Shown: one piece after another, positions 12,476 to 24,937 of the stretch
Layout of the letters: every line of letters starts with the position of its first letter
How positions within the stretch are numbered: position 1 is the first letter of the stretch
From: Tubiluchus corallicola
Taxonomy: Eukaryota; Priapulida; Priapulimorpha; Priapulimorphida; Tubiluchidae
Length of the DNA: 64,000 bases
Assembly: GCA_030141605.1 (NCBI GenBank)
Contig: JAQGDQ010000038.1
Location: forward strand, 797,802-861,801
Reading direction: 5' to 3'
The notes under the pieces: model-generated
Told to the model about the DNA's origin: nothing
The model's input: only the letters and a program-made list of their open reading frames with translations
Databases searched by the model: none
Position numbers and translations under genes: made by a program

Positions 12476-15400
12476 GTATGTGTACTTTCTAATAATTTAG
12501 GTATAATGTGGTATTGATAAGGTGTTTGGTTAGTCATATTATTTAACTATTATTACCTTTGTGTACCGATGCTAACTAAATCATAAATTACTTCAAATGT
12601 TGAAAACACTTTACAATGTTCTGACGTTTGCGTTAATACTTACAAGTTTGGTTAGTCATATTATTTAACTATTATTACCTTTGTGTACCGATGCTAACTA
12701 AATCATAAATTACTTCAAATGTTGACAACACTTTACAATGTTCTGACGTTTGCGTTAATACTTACAAGCAAAGCTTGCAGGTCAGCTCAAAGTTTAATGC
12801 GTATATTAATATTGATAATATGCGTATATTTTGATTGCTTATGTTTTTAGCTGCTCAAACAAAACAACTACGGCGAGGAGTTCGAGAAGTGCAAAAATTT
12901 GTGCGAAAAGGTGAAACTGGGTATGTACATCACAGTATCAACCTGGAATGTGGTCCTAAGGCATTTCCTAACCATTGATTAGCAGTTTTATTGAGTACTT
13001 GAACATTAAGATTTTGCCAAAAGTTTCTAAATTTTGAGTTTGGGTGGCATGTTAATTCAAGCTGTAGCCAGAGTAATATAACTGTTTAATTTTAGATCCA
13101 TGTTTTGTTTAGTTATTGAAGTACGGTAAAAAGTATGCATTTTAAGATTTATAACAATGGCAAACTGGTTCTGATACTTAAATGTAAAGTAAAATTTATT
13201 TATATAGTGCACTACATCATTTAAAGTTTCAGCATGCTACAATAAAATAACTTTAAAATTCATATGGAACATAAAATTGAATAGACATTAAAAATTAAAA
13301 ATAATTCATTATGAAAAGGACAATTTAAAGGAAGACCAGACGATTGTTTAGACTCAATGTCATTTTAATTTACTGTCCAAAATATACATTTTCTTGCCTA
13401 TAAAAGTTAACATTTGTTCCTTATATTTGAATAATTAGCTTAGAAAGTTAACTAACGGCAATGGAACACAGCTATTGCTTATGTCAGAAATTAACCACAG
13501 TTTGTGCAATGGCAGGCGTCTTCCCTTGCGCATCAAGCACATTTGCAAGGGTGTTACAACACTACATGATGTCACAAAAAATGGGCTTTACATCATATGA
13601 CATCATGAAACTAACACAGCAGTTCGTGATTATGGTTATCACTGTTCCGCCTTCTATTTTTCGGCCACGCGCACGTGACAAAAGTACGCAGCTGCCAATC
13701 TTATTAGATTCACCGAGCCGTGTGTAGCTTTGAAAGCTTAACAAAATTTGAGTATCCGAGGTAATTATTAGTTAATGTAAGCTTTGATTTAAAATAAGCT
13801 ATTGTAGTTTTCAATATTTTAGAGTATTCTTTATTCTGAACTCGTGTTTACCCAATCATCCAGTTTTCCTTTAAACAAATGTGTTTTAAGATGTTGTTTA
13901 AAACAGTCTAATGAATTTATAGAACGTATAACCACATGTAAGTTATTCCAGAGATGCAGAGCACAGACAGGAAAAGCTTTTCACCATAAAATACTATATT
14001 AGGGATAGGCTGATGTAAATTAATTCAATGTTCATTAATATTAGAACGAACGTGTTCGGCCTATGTTATGGCATATTAAAAGATCAGCAGGGTATGCAGG
14101 TGCCAAACCAGGTGCAACTCTCTTTGAATGGGTGTAATGTGATCATATTTTCTATTTTTGGTAATGAGACAGGAGGCGGGCTTCTGAATTAGCTGGAGTT
14201 TACAATTTTCATGTTCAGAGAGTCCAAAAAGTAAACTATTGCAATAATCAAGGTTGGTCGTTATGATGGCATTTATGAGTTTTTCAGTTGTGTGCTGATT
14301 GAGAATATGTCTGATTTTTCCAATTTTCTTCAGCATCAATGATGCTGACCCTCTAAGGTTCCTTGCATGGTTTGACATAGTGCTAAATGTGTCAAAAGTT
14401 GCTCCAAGATTTTTTACAGTTTTGGAAAGACTGACACTCACGTCACCAATCTCTACAAAACATGAAAGAGATCACGAGAAGCTCCTTGAAATTTAGTCAA
14501 GAAATGAACTAATTCTACTTAAACAATAGGTTCAAAACTTAACTAATTGTGGGAAGCCCAACTAGTGATGACATAACAACTGAATAATATTTTCAATAGC
14601 ACAAACATTCCATGAGCGTGTTGCATATGTTTGCAAAAGCGAATTTGAAGTACGTACTACGTACAAAATTTTGTATGATATACGAAAACATGGCAAATTT
14701 TAAGTTTAATATTCAAATTTCAAATTTATTGTTGTACTCACGCAAGAGCTCTTGATTTGTGCACTATGTCGCAATTGAACACCTCTGAAGTACATGTACA
14801 GCATCTCCGTTTTTGTACATTGCGTTTCTGAGACTCGGCACTAGTACCCATCAAACTATTGAATGGCGAAATGCATGTAATAGCGAAAAATTGGCTGCAC
14901 GACTACAAAATTACATTTGTGTGGTAATAATTCTTTCACATACATGTTCTTTTTCAATATTCTACAGTGTAGATTGTTTTGATCTGTCGTTTTAGAACTA
15001 GTCCAATTTTCTGGGCTGAAACCAAGTCCAACTCATCTATCAAGGGAAAAGTGCAAAACCAATAAAAAAATGTTGTGTGAGATTCTGAGTATTGGTAAGA
15101 GTTAATTACTATAATTGTTTTTGCTTATGTTCCAAATGCATGCAAACTTCACTGTTATAAAACTGCTTTTTTAGGATTGTAATATTTGCCGGAGATACAT
15201 TTCCAATAGATGTTATCTGTCACATGCCCCTTGTCTGTGAAGAAAAAAAGATACCTTATGGATATGTGCCATCTAAAGAGGTGAGTGCTATTGTAAATGA
15301 TAACATTTTCCCTTATTACAAAGGTTTATTTAACTGTTTTGCGCTTTGTAAACATGGCACATTGTCCACCACTACTGCCCATGATGCATCATCCCTCAAA

Positions 15401-17032
15401 TCTAGAGTTGTATTTGCTAAGTCTTTTTGCAATATACATTAGCAGTTTACCCCTTTCAGCTTTTTTGATGTTTCAAGAGTTTTACGTAGTCCTATGTGAA
15501 GAGGAGGCTGTTCAGGTCATCTTAGTGCATGCCCAATCCAATGCAGTCTTCTACTTGCATATGTTTACTTCAAGGATTCTTCTTCACCAAATCATACAGA
15601 TCATCATTGGAATATTGTGTTAGGCCATTTAACATTTAACAATTTTCCATATAGAAACGTTTTTGAAAAGCCTCCTCAGTTTCCTCTGTTGTTTAACTTT
15701 TAATGTCCATTGTCCATAGCTAAACATTGCACAAAAACAGGGGTTAAGTTAAAGTTGAAAGGATCTGAACTGTATCTGGCATCAATAGGATTTTACCACA
15801 ACATTCCTTTATTGGCAGTGCCAGTAATTTTTTTCTACAGATCACCACAAGTATTATACAATGCTTTATGCTGCCAGCTGGAGTTCAGTATTTGGTAGAG
15901 AGCCTACTGTTAATGTCGAAAGACCGTGGTGGCACCAGAATCTAGTTAAGATGAAACACTGAATGGACAGATGCATCTTAACAATGTTCACCTGCATATA
16001 ACTCCTTACCTAATGAAAGAAATTATAGGTGGAGGCATTATCGCAGGTAAAGTAGCTCAGATGCAGTTTTTCTATGTTACCTGTCCATTTAGTAAACAAC
16101 CTAAGCTCTGCTAAATTTTTGTTACCTGAACATGCTGTGACCCTTCAACGATTCATGCCATGACCCTTAAACATATTAATACCATTTAAATCAACTATCT
16201 TTATCTGCTAATTTTTGCCAACCAATAAATTGTTGGCCATATTTTATCATCCAGCAAAGATTACACCTTTATCACCATTGTCCAAGTTTTTTTTTGTTTT
16301 TCACATTTTTTACAATAATTGTGCATGTATACTGAAAAAATTCCCATATAATACTAACAAATGTTATAGACTCTGTAACGTTTGTTGAAGGTTTCAATGT
16401 GTCGCGTCATAACCTGTCTAATAGTGTATCGTATCATAAAACGTGTCATAATGATTGAAACTTCAGCATGGGAATAGTTTCAAAGTAAATAAAGTAAATT
16501 TCTTGAACAGCAAAACAGGTGTTTTTTATTTTAGACTGGCATTTTTGTATTGAAGCCTGTTTGTTACTATAATATGTAAAGTCAAAGTCATGTAACGGTT
16601 AGAGTAACTACCTGGAAAGCAGAAGGTCTTGGGTTCAAGTCCCAATGGAAATTTTTCAGTCTTTGTAATTTCGTATTGCTTTCACGTATTTGTCTGGATA
16701 AACTGCTGTTGAACATACTATATTTTTAGTTAGTTTACATATCAACTGGTATCAAAAAGCATTAGTGCGGAAAATTTAATATTGACGTGAAATACAAAAA
16801 GTAGCAAGAACATAAGAGGATGTTATACCACATTACGGCGTATTACATTTTGCAGCTTATTACGTTTCTAATTTTTTTTTTATACTTGTAGGAACTGGGA
16901 GCTGCATGCGGCTCAAAACGACCAACCTGTATGTTGTTAATAAAAAAGAATGAAGCTTATGAAGATTCTTGGATTGAATGTTACAATGAAATCAAATCTC
17001 TTCCATCGCCACTTATAGAAAACAAGACGTGA
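12289..17032 (+). CDS. NHP2: H/ACA ribonucleoprotein subunit NHP2
   Basis: NHP2 is the L7Ae-family protein of H/ACA snoRNPs, which guide rRNA pseudouridylation and stabilise telomerase RNA in the nucleolus and Cajal bodies. Four exons (12289-12475, 12851-12920, 15175-15280, 16892-17032) join in phases 1, 2 and 0 to give 167 aa. After a lysine-rich N-terminus, the L7Ae/L30e fold starts near residue 45. The motif [17 protein letters not shown] (70-86), then [13 protein letters not shown] (87-99) and the [11 protein letters not shown] segment (124-134), match known NHP2 proteins. It is a little longer than the human protein because of the N-terminal tail. All splice sites are GT/AG. Introns 2 and 3 hold transposable elements. 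No frame breaks were seen, so the gene looks functional. Confidence 0.93.
12525..12768. repeat. 122-bp tandem duplication in NHP2 intron 1
   Basis: The block 12525-12646 is repeated directly at 12647-12768. I saw a single difference (gaaaacac versus gacaacac), so the duplication is recent. Confidence 0.92.
12851..12920 (+). CDS. NHP2: NHP2 exon 2
   Basis: 70 nt encoding the first part of the L7Ae RNA-binding motif ([16 protein letters not shown]...). The acceptor is TTTTTAG|CTG and the donor GG|GTATGT (phase 2). Confidence 0.92.
13325..13874 (+). mobile_element. TTAA-flanked MITE, family 1, copy B
   Basis: 550 bp with TTAA at 13325-13328 and 13871-13874. The ends are AGGAAGACCAGACGATTG and, reversed, AGGAAAACTGGATGATTG. 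It lies in NHP2 intron 2 directly against the end of a CR1-like relic, so it may have inserted into that element. Short ORFs inside it are not conserved in frame between copies. Confidence 0.85.
13875..14441 (-). pseudogene. CR1-like non-LTR RT C-terminal relic
   Basis: The minus strand reads VKNLGATFD, then [11 protein letters not shown], then [12 protein letters not shown], the usual order in the thumb/C-terminal part of CR1/L2-type reverse transcriptases. After a frame break it reads [20 protein letters not shown] and ends at the MITE. No RT catalytic core is present. It lies antisense in NHP2 intron 2. Confidence 0.75.
14500..15045 (+). mobile_element. MITE family 2, decayed copy
   Basis: Aligns by eye with 43130-43560. 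Shared words include 'ttcaatagcacaaacatt', 'cgagcatgtt'-like, 'caaatttcaaattta', 'gtacagcat/gtacagcac' and 'gaaatgcatgtaa'. The ends are decayed, so the boundaries are approximate. Confidence 0.6.
15175..15280 (+). CDS. NHP2: NHP2 exon 3
   Basis: 106 nt between TTTTTTAG|GATT and GAG|GTGAGT. It encodes the central [20 protein letters not shown] strand-helix region of the L7Ae fold and ends ...YVPSKE in phase 0. Confidence 0.92.
16585..16730 (+). repeat. tRNA-derived SINE unit in NHP2 intron 3
   Basis: An A-box-like 'tgtaacggttagagta' (16591 on) is followed by a B box, GGTTCAAGTCC (16632-16642). A tail 'cagtctttgtaatttcgtattg' is shared with copies near 34.6, 34.8, 37.1 and 45.9 kb. Cloverleaf pairing is poor and there is a long non-tRNA tail, so it is a SINE rather than a tRNA gene. 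Confidence 0.65.
16892..17032 (+). CDS. NHP2: NHP2 exon 4 and stop
   Basis: 46 codons and TGA at 17030-17032. It encodes [13 protein letters not shown] and the C-terminal helix ending [11 protein letters not shown]. The acceptor is ACTTGTAG|GAA. No obvious AATAAA was seen shortly downstream. Confidence 0.92.
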   Translation, partial: ELGAACGSKRPTCMLLIKKNEAYEDSWIECYNEIKSLPSPLIENKT

Positions 17033-18036
17033 CAATTGGTCACTCATTATCGATCTTTGGGTACTATTAGTCAAAAATCTACTCATTCCCTTTCAGTGAA
17101 CGTTATTACACATGAACTGAATTACTTAATGTGTTTACAGAACTACCGTTGCCACCTATACTAATCTATAAGAAACCATCTGCAAGTCAACTGCCACTAT
17201 AAAATTTCTGTTTTATTTTTAATTTGCAGCTGGATTAGTTTCTAAACTGTGAACCAATACTGAACTGCTCCTTCACTGGAGCAAAAGTTCTTTTGAACAT
17301 ATGAGTTCCCTAAATTTTTTTATTTTGTAGACATTTTGCTGCTTGTAAAGCATTTTCAAGATAATTTTCAATATATTTAATACTCATTTATATTGAGAAT
17401 CCTCTGTGATGAGCGAAACGTCAGTTAAATCTAGAAAGTATTCAGGTATGTAAATTTGCCACAAGTTGAAGATCTGTAAGTCCAAATAGTTTTTGCTAGC
17501 AATTAAAAAATAATTATTTTAAAAACACTTCTTACTTGTTAGGTAAAAATGTCCATTGAATTGAATGCAGACACATGTTCAGTAAAAAAACATTGATTAT
17601 GTTAATATACAATGTTATTCACTTGCCATATTTTCACTTTCATAAATGTCTCACGTCAGTTATTAGCAAATGTAACATTGTAGTTTACAAAGTGATTTTG
17701 TGCAGTTTAACTCCATTCCACGCTGCAACTGTCACACTAGCTCCATGTTGTAGTTCAGTTTGAAAACTTGACAGATTATTACTCATACTACGAGACAGAA
17801 GTGATGAAAAATTGTCAACGAGATTTAGTCTTATTAGATTTTCTACCTTTTTTTGTAAGAAAAATATCTTTCTTGATTTGCATTCTATTTATTGAAAGGA
17901 ATATGCATATTTAGACGTTCAGATGTTAGATTTTTTATTCATTTCAAATTCAGAATAAATTTTGCTTCTCTTCTTGAAATAAGTTTATATGAACAAAGGA
18001 ACAGAATTTTTACATAGCAGAATAGAATGTCTAATG

Positions 18037-18240
18037 GCGCGTTCAGACTAGAGAGTTCTCTCACACCTTATTGCATAACTTCTGTCTGAGAGTAAATGCA
18101 GAAGTGTGAGGGACTTGGCAACTTCTCTTGCAACTTATAGCACAGCTTTTCTCTGAGAGTGACAACTTGCACATGAACTCGCAGCAACTTTCACAGAATT
18201 TGCAATAAATTGTGAGAAAACTCTCTAGTCTGTACACTCC
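18037..18240. mobile_element. ~200-bp MITE with long terminal inverted repeats
   Basis: 'cagactagagagttctc' (18044-18060) is mirrored by 'gagaaaactctctagtctg' (18214-18232), extending the inverted ends to about 25 bases with few mismatches. The interior repeats 'ctgagagt' and 'caacttctct/caacttgc' words. Only one copy was seen here. Confidence 0.65.
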
Positions 18241-18785
18241 ATATTACTGTCTTGCCCTGTTGTTGTTTTAAGGACAGTTGTGACTTCAAATCATATCAAA
18301 TAAAATTTGAAGTGACGGGTCATAGTTTGCCTGAGTAACTTTGCATGTTGCATTCTGATGTTGTACTTCACTTGAGTTTGTCAGAGTTAGAGCTAGTATG
18401 ATATAATCATGATGGAATAAAAAAGTAAAATCTGTATTATCAAAATGTAATTGCAATTTATTTACAGTGTGTAGGTGAAAAGGTAACAAACGAATTTAAA
18501 TTGTATTGTGAACAGTATTTCATTTCTGATGGTTAAATTTGCGATGATTGTGTTCTATGTTTGAAATGTCACAATGTAAATTTGGTACATTAAAAGTTGG
18601 TATACAAAAAGTATCGTATGAAAATTACATCCTGGTGGTTGTTTCAAAGAAAAAGTTTAATTTTATGAAAATAATGAAGTTTCTGATGACTCATTTGATC
18701 TTGCACTGAGTTGTTATTTTGCTCATTCATTAATTTTGGAGAAACATAAAAATTTTATTAATAACTTTAGTAACTAAGCACAGAT

Positions 18786-18940
18786 AAGCAGACAGGCAGG
18801 CAGATGGCACAGACAGGTAGACTGCGACAGGCAGGCGGGTAGACTGGGACAGACAAGCAGGCAGACTTGACAGACAGCTAAGCTGGGATAGACAAGCAAG
18901 CAGTCTGGGACAGATAGGCAGGCTGGGGCAGACAGACAGT
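18786..18940. repeat. Degenerate (GACAGGCA) minisatellite
   Basis: An irregular run of 'gacaggcaggcaga', 'gactgggacaga' and related words, built on a cagacaggcagg core. Confidence 0.8.
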
Positions 18941-20949
18941 AATTTTTCAACTCGATTAAAGATATAATTGAGTTACGTTTTTAGCTGAGCAAATTGGCAA
19001 TTACATTTTAGTTTATAAAATTGCATAGACAAATTATATGTAAACTATTAAACAAAAACACGCATTGTTAGAGCGCCAAACTGCACTTTTAAGGTGTGTA
19101 TTTCAAGGTAAATAGTTTTACATTGTATAGTGTCAGTGTAACAGGTCAGACTAACAGTTTTTAAATTTTGATATAAAATATCAGATAGAGAATTAAAATT
19201 AGATTTAACAGCTGTACGTGAAAAAGGTGCTGTGTGTGTTGTTCACAGAAAGGTCAATGCCAGCAAAAATACATTAAGTGCACATATAATTATGAAACAA
19301 AATTACTAATTTGATTTAGATATAGATCAGATTTATAGCAAACTCTTCTTGAAGGAATTCTGTCACATGTAGCATTTTATCTCACAAAACTGCAACAGCA
19401 TCGCAACGCGTTTCCGTTGAATATCTAGACTGATATTTTTTCGGTCGCCCCGGTGTGATATACTAACTCCTATTGTTATTATAGTAATGAAAAATTAATT
19501 CTTTATAGCCAGGACTCGAACCTATCGCCTTCTGTGTGCAAGCTGCGGGCTGTATCCAGTGAGTATCTTGGAGATTGTTTGGAAAACATCCAATTTGCTT
19601 TACTTTTTAATATTAGCATTGACTTTAAGTAAACTCTATGTCCAGGATCCAGGAAAAGAATTGTCCGTCTCTGATTACATATTGGCTACACATAGATATA
19701 AATGAATTTATATATCTTAATTATTAATTTCTTAATTTAATTGTAATTATAAACCAATAACATTTATCCCACCTCGCGTTTCGGATCAATTTCACGTTAA
19801 GGTTCCCGTAAACCGCCTACACAAAGTTTACACCAGCATAGTAATGCCAATACAAGAAAAAACGACTTTTTAAAAACTGTCAAAGTTTTCAAAAGTTGAT
19901 TTATTTATCTGATTATCGAAGTAGGTCTTCTGAAATGTCATGCTGAAGAAATGATATTGGATTATTTTGCGGTTAATGCCACTGAGCTTTTAGTGGAGAT
20001 TTATTATAACTTTGCTTATTTTCACACTTTACATTTTCATTTATGTATATTTTTCAATTTACAGCGTTTATTTCTTCTTCAGTGATCTTTTTACACGATA
20101 CAATAGCCTTTTGACAAATACAACATAGCCGTTCCAGAACAATGAAATGTTTTTCACATTGTACTGAAAAAATACCGAACAAACTTTTAACAAAAAATTA
20201 TTGAACGTAACGCCTATCAATAAGTTTAATTCTGATAAAGAAATGTTGATAAAAATTTAATGGTAATTGCTGATGAGTGATAGTTTAGTAAGTGGAATCG
20301 TTAGAATCTCAATTGAACACATAATTAGTAAAATGGCTATGTTGAACAATAGCGTTACAACTAACCCCTATGTTGGCTGTTAAGACTGCCTCGCGCTCAG
20401 TTTTCCTGCTCGTCATTACTGACGTGCATGTAATAGAAAGGTTGCCCAAAGGCTATTGTTACGTAGTCTTCCCATGAACCCTTACATAATAGTATCGGAG
20501 ATATAAAGGCTGTTTCAACATATCCGTGTTACATCTAGCCCCACTAACGCCTTACTAAGTTACGTCTTCCCTACTAACGCGTGCAGATAAATTTACATGG
20601 TAAGTCTCTATAGACGACGTAATGATCTGTATAGCAGGTAAAGATTTATGTGCACTGCACTTATCTGGCAGTGTAAATCACGTATGCAACATAAAGAAAT
20701 ATTACCAATAAAGTCGCAGTTTGACAGGTACTAGACATCATTAACTTTTCCGTTTAGAATTCAACTGCACTATTCTAGTACTTATACAATTGAATATTTT
20801 TTTGCTGTTTCAACTGCAGATTAGAATATTACGGAAACTACGTATTGCATTTATACTTGTATTCGTTTGTGTAATGTGAATGTATAATATAGGTGACTTA
20901 ATAACTAGGTTACCAAGCTTCAATACGTTTAGCATTGTTAATAGAAAAG
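18941..20949. other. Gene-free stretch
   Basis: No supported exon. A tRNA-like B-box word in reverse (gactcgaacc, near 19513) suggests a SINE fragment on the minus strand. The rest gives no recognisable signal. Confidence 0.35.
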
Positions 20950-21450
20950 GTCCCACAATAAAGAAAAACGCGGGGTTTCAAGTCACTGCTGTGGTTTATC
21001 TTCAGATAAAGAACAAGAAAGGAAAAAGATCACATAAAATTGCTAATATTAGTTTTTGAGGAGTTTTTTTCCATTACTTCCATTGCTAAAATGATCACAC
21101 TTGAGAAAAAGGGGTACAGTCACATAGAAGAAACATAGAGGCACAACAAACAAAAGCTGTGCAGGGAAAAATGAAGAAGTGTAAAATCACTGACCACAGA
21201 GACGCTTCAGAGAATAATATGGTTGTCTTCTATTGTGTCTATGTGGTCAGTGATTTTATACTTCATCTGTTGTGCTCCTGTATTTTTCTGTGTGATCGTA
21301 TTTTTGAAGGTATGATATTTTTATGTAATGTGTAAAAGCCTGCTCAAAAATTAGTATTTTACGATCTTTTTCCTTTTTTCTTTCTTAGTTTTTCACCCGA
21401 AGGTAACCACGGGAATGGTTTGAAACCATTGTGTTTTTTCCTAGTTCTTG
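20950..21450. mobile_element. Foldback element, ~220-bp imperfect arms
   Basis: The arms run from about 20974 inward and from about 21428 inward. Left 'ggtttcaagtcactgctgtg' faces the reverse complement of 'aatggtttgaaacc'. Left 'aggaaaaagatcac' faces right 'cgatctttttcctt'. The central hairpin pairs 'gtgtaaaatcactgaccaca' with 'tgtggtcagtgattttatac'. No ORF is present. Confidence 0.7.
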
Positions 21451-21645
21451 TGTGATTTTTTCAATAATTTTCCCTCTTCTTGTTAACAAATATTAAATAT
21501 GTGTTCGCAAGACTACTACTGCCAATTAATCCTTTCAAACTGCATACATGAGAAGCATGTACAATGTTGGCGATAGTATCTGGCAATCCCGAATGATATT
21601 GTAATGTTGAACGAATGATGCTGATTCGCTAATTCACATCAGGCA

Positions 21646-21771
21646 AGATGATGTTAATACTGGAAATAGGTAGGGTGGTATTAATACGGGAAATAGCTAG
21701 GATGATATTAGTACAGGAAGTAGGTAGACTGATATTAATACTGGAAATAGGTAGGATGATAGTAATACTGG
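21646..21771. repeat. 30-bp tandem repeat, about four copies
   Basis: Units of the type 'aatactggaaataggtagg' followed by 'atgatatt' repeat at 21656, 21686, 21716 and 21746. The antisense ORF through them (N-I-x-L-P-I-S-S-I repeats) is a by-product of a period divisible by three. Confidence 0.85.
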
Positions 21772-24700
21772 TCTTCCATATTTTCAGCGTCTCTGAAGAG
21801 ATCAAACTTGGCAAACTATGGGTTAGTGCGGGTAAGGGTTGCTGATATAACACACCTACTTTCAATTTCACCTTCAAGATTGTTTTTTTTTCTATATCAG
21901 GTGGCTCTAGGACTGGTAGGCGCGGAAAATTTTGCATTATCAGCATATTTTGGCATCTAACTATTTTCTATTGTTTTGTCTGTTTGTAATAAACCACCTT
22001 TAACTCACCTATTTTAGTTTTCTAAACTCCGAGATATCTAGTAAATTACGTTGGAAGAGATCAGATTTATCACAACCTCGGCTTAAGGAGAAGAAAACCC
22101 AAATTTACATTTCTGGACATATCTTGCCCATTCATTTACATTTTCTCAATCATTAGCATTTTTGTATTACGTGGAATATTGCTCTTAGCACCTAGTCGTC
22201 AATGTGATATTATTATTATTATTGTTATTTGCCTGCTGACAAATTTTAATAGATTTTTCTCGCACAGGATCTTATCTTTTCACATGAGGTGATTACATTT
22301 AATTATCTGCCAAATAAAATGAAATAACAAAAATGATTAGGTTTCCTCGTGGCAGCGTTAACTGAAATATACCTTACAAGAATATGCGAGAGAATGGTTG
22401 AATATTTCCCGTCGTGGGTGCTTGGCTAGGACAGTTAAGCAGCGCTCGGTTTGCTTGGTAAACGAATGGGCAACATGTGTTCAGAATTGGAAATTTGGGT
22501 TTTAATTTTCTGTATCCTAGGAGCAACTTTGCCTAATACAAAACGGAGTAGCATCCAAACCATAAGCGATTTAACCACAGAACCTTTGTAATTATTTGTT
22601 CAGTTCCACAACCCATAAGTTGATTTTAAGTAAACGTAGCATGTGAAAGTGTGTGAAATGTGGTACACGAAGGTACTCATTGAAGATAAAAAGTAAGAGA
22701 TTTCAACAAACACTCTACAGCACTTGCATTTTTGGAACACGCAAATCTAGGCTATGCTATCCGTGTCTTGTTGGTTTCAGCCTGACTTAACAACAAGCAA
22801 AAAAGCACCCCGCAGATTAGATGCAACTTGCAAGATTTTACTTGTTGGCCGTTTGATGTATGGCTTTGTTTTTAAGTTTTTTGTTGAATAGCAAGCACTA
22901 TACATCTTTACGCTTAAATTGCTTGTGGTGTGTCAGGTATTTAAACAAATAACTGTCGGCCAGAAAATTAATGGTTAGCCTGAAACAAACCTGTGCTACA
23001 TCATATGAGCCGAATATACAGCATGCTTCGATGAAAAAGTGCATTAATTGATAATTTAACTAACTATCACTAGAAAATTAGTCACAAGAAATCTTTCCTG
23101 GATCTCTATTCGTTTTTCCATACCCTATGTAACTTCTGGCTTCGCACAAACAACGTCTATAACAGGTAACATATAGCAAAGTTGTTTGTGGTGTGTTAGC
23201 GGTAGGTGTCAGCTGTCTATCTGTCAACTATAAATCCTCTGTGGTCAATATGTCCACTGAAACCTCGTAATGCCGCGGGATTTTACGCATGTTAGGTTCT
23301 GTTGTTTTCTAGCAGGTAATTTTGACCGTATGTCGAAAAGAGTTAGTAAAACAACGCTCAAGTTTACAACAGAACAGTGTTTACTATACGATAAATGCGT
23401 AATTCGAATGCCGCCTATACAATAAAACAATAATTATTTCGTTCAATAATTCTTGATTTACAGTCAGGGGAATTTGTAAACTTCATGTGCGCCGTACCGA
23501 TAAGAGGCGTCGTGTAGATCGTATTTTATGCATGTAAAAACGCACGTGATTTTTCGAAATGCCTAGCACAATTACGACCTAACGCTGTATAAGCAATTGA
23601 ACGGCAATTTTAGGAACATTATTACAATAAAACGCCAAAATTTAGCTTCATATTGAACATAAGGATATTTGAAGGTCAGCGATTACTTGATGTCTCGGTT
23701 GTGAATAAATGAGTAGGCGTAGTAAAGGTTAGGCTAGAGACTTTAACAATAGTGTGCAGAAAATAACTTTTAATTTTTTTAAAAAAGCGATATTATGAAA
23801 ATAGAATTATTTTGGAGTGAAAAATCGGAGAGTGCATTTATTTTGAATAATGCAACCTAACAGCGCGCCTTATGATGTAGGAGTCTTAAAATGAGAAGTG
23901 AGGAACTTACACTGTAAAAGGGGCTGCAAGAAATATGGAATTCATTTTATATTCTGTAAGAGAGCACATTGGAAAATAATATAAAGGGCTGCGGCCCTAA
24001 TTCTTTTCTTAAAACAATAATAAGCCTAATATATTATGTTATACGTATATTTTAAGACATTCTAAAGTAATAATTTACAAAAAAGTAAATAGGTTGCATA
24101 TGTTGTATGGTAATGGTTGCAGCATAACTGGACAGCAATCATTGGATTCTCATTGCCTATAGAGATTTTGGGAGTAAGAAATTAAAAGTGATGATAATCT
24201 TGATCAAAAAGACGCCTATGAGCAGAATTTTAAGTTGCCTTTTCTTTTTTTAACAGTGGTCAGGACTTCTCATTTTTCTCTTTTTAACTGTGGCCTAGAG
24301 TAGACAATTCGTAAGCCTCAAGCTTTCAATTTTCCTCTTTGGAAAAAAAAGTGATAATATAATATGGTGATGTAGGAAAAGGTAATAAAAAGGAGTTGAA
24401 CCGCGACCTCCTGGGTGCGAAGCGAGCACTCTACCGCGCCACTCGCGACAGTTCCACTGGCCGCTTGCTTAAAAACTACAGGTATCGTTATAAAATTGAG
24501 CAGTATGTGTAGCATGAAGTTTCTCCAACAATTTTATTCAGTTTTTCTGTAGAGGTTATATTAAATGAAGCCACTGAAATGCCATTCTGCTTTAACGTGA
24601 ATGTGTGTTGACTAATTTAATTTATAAACTTAATTTAATTATTACATTTTAATATGTAGTTTCACTATGACTACTTCTGAAACTGTAGTTACACATCTAT

Positions 24701-24937
24701 GTCAGACTTTTTGACAACAGCGTTTTTCTTAATAAATCCTAAAAAGCATTCGATGTTAATTTATAATTTTATTCTCGTTGTACCACTTTTGCATTCTCAA
24801 ATTCTTCAAGAATGAAATCACTGCTTCCAACTGATATTGTTAAGCTAGTACTGTTTGCAAATTTGATGATTTTAGTTTCCTTTTCATTTATTGCAGATGA
24901 TCAAACGGATTAACGCATAAGTAGACTAAGCACATGC
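21772..24937. other. Gene-free stretch
   Basis: No supported exon. At 24385-24450 the minus strand carries a tRNA-like head (A-box-like 'tggcgcggtagagtg', B box GGTTCAACTCC), probably a SINE fragment. No convincing cloverleaf was found. Confidence 0.35.

Noticed and set aside
24385-24450. tRNA gene on the minus strand
   Set aside because: A- and B-box words are present, but the anticodon and acceptor stems do not pair well; more likely a SINE fragment.
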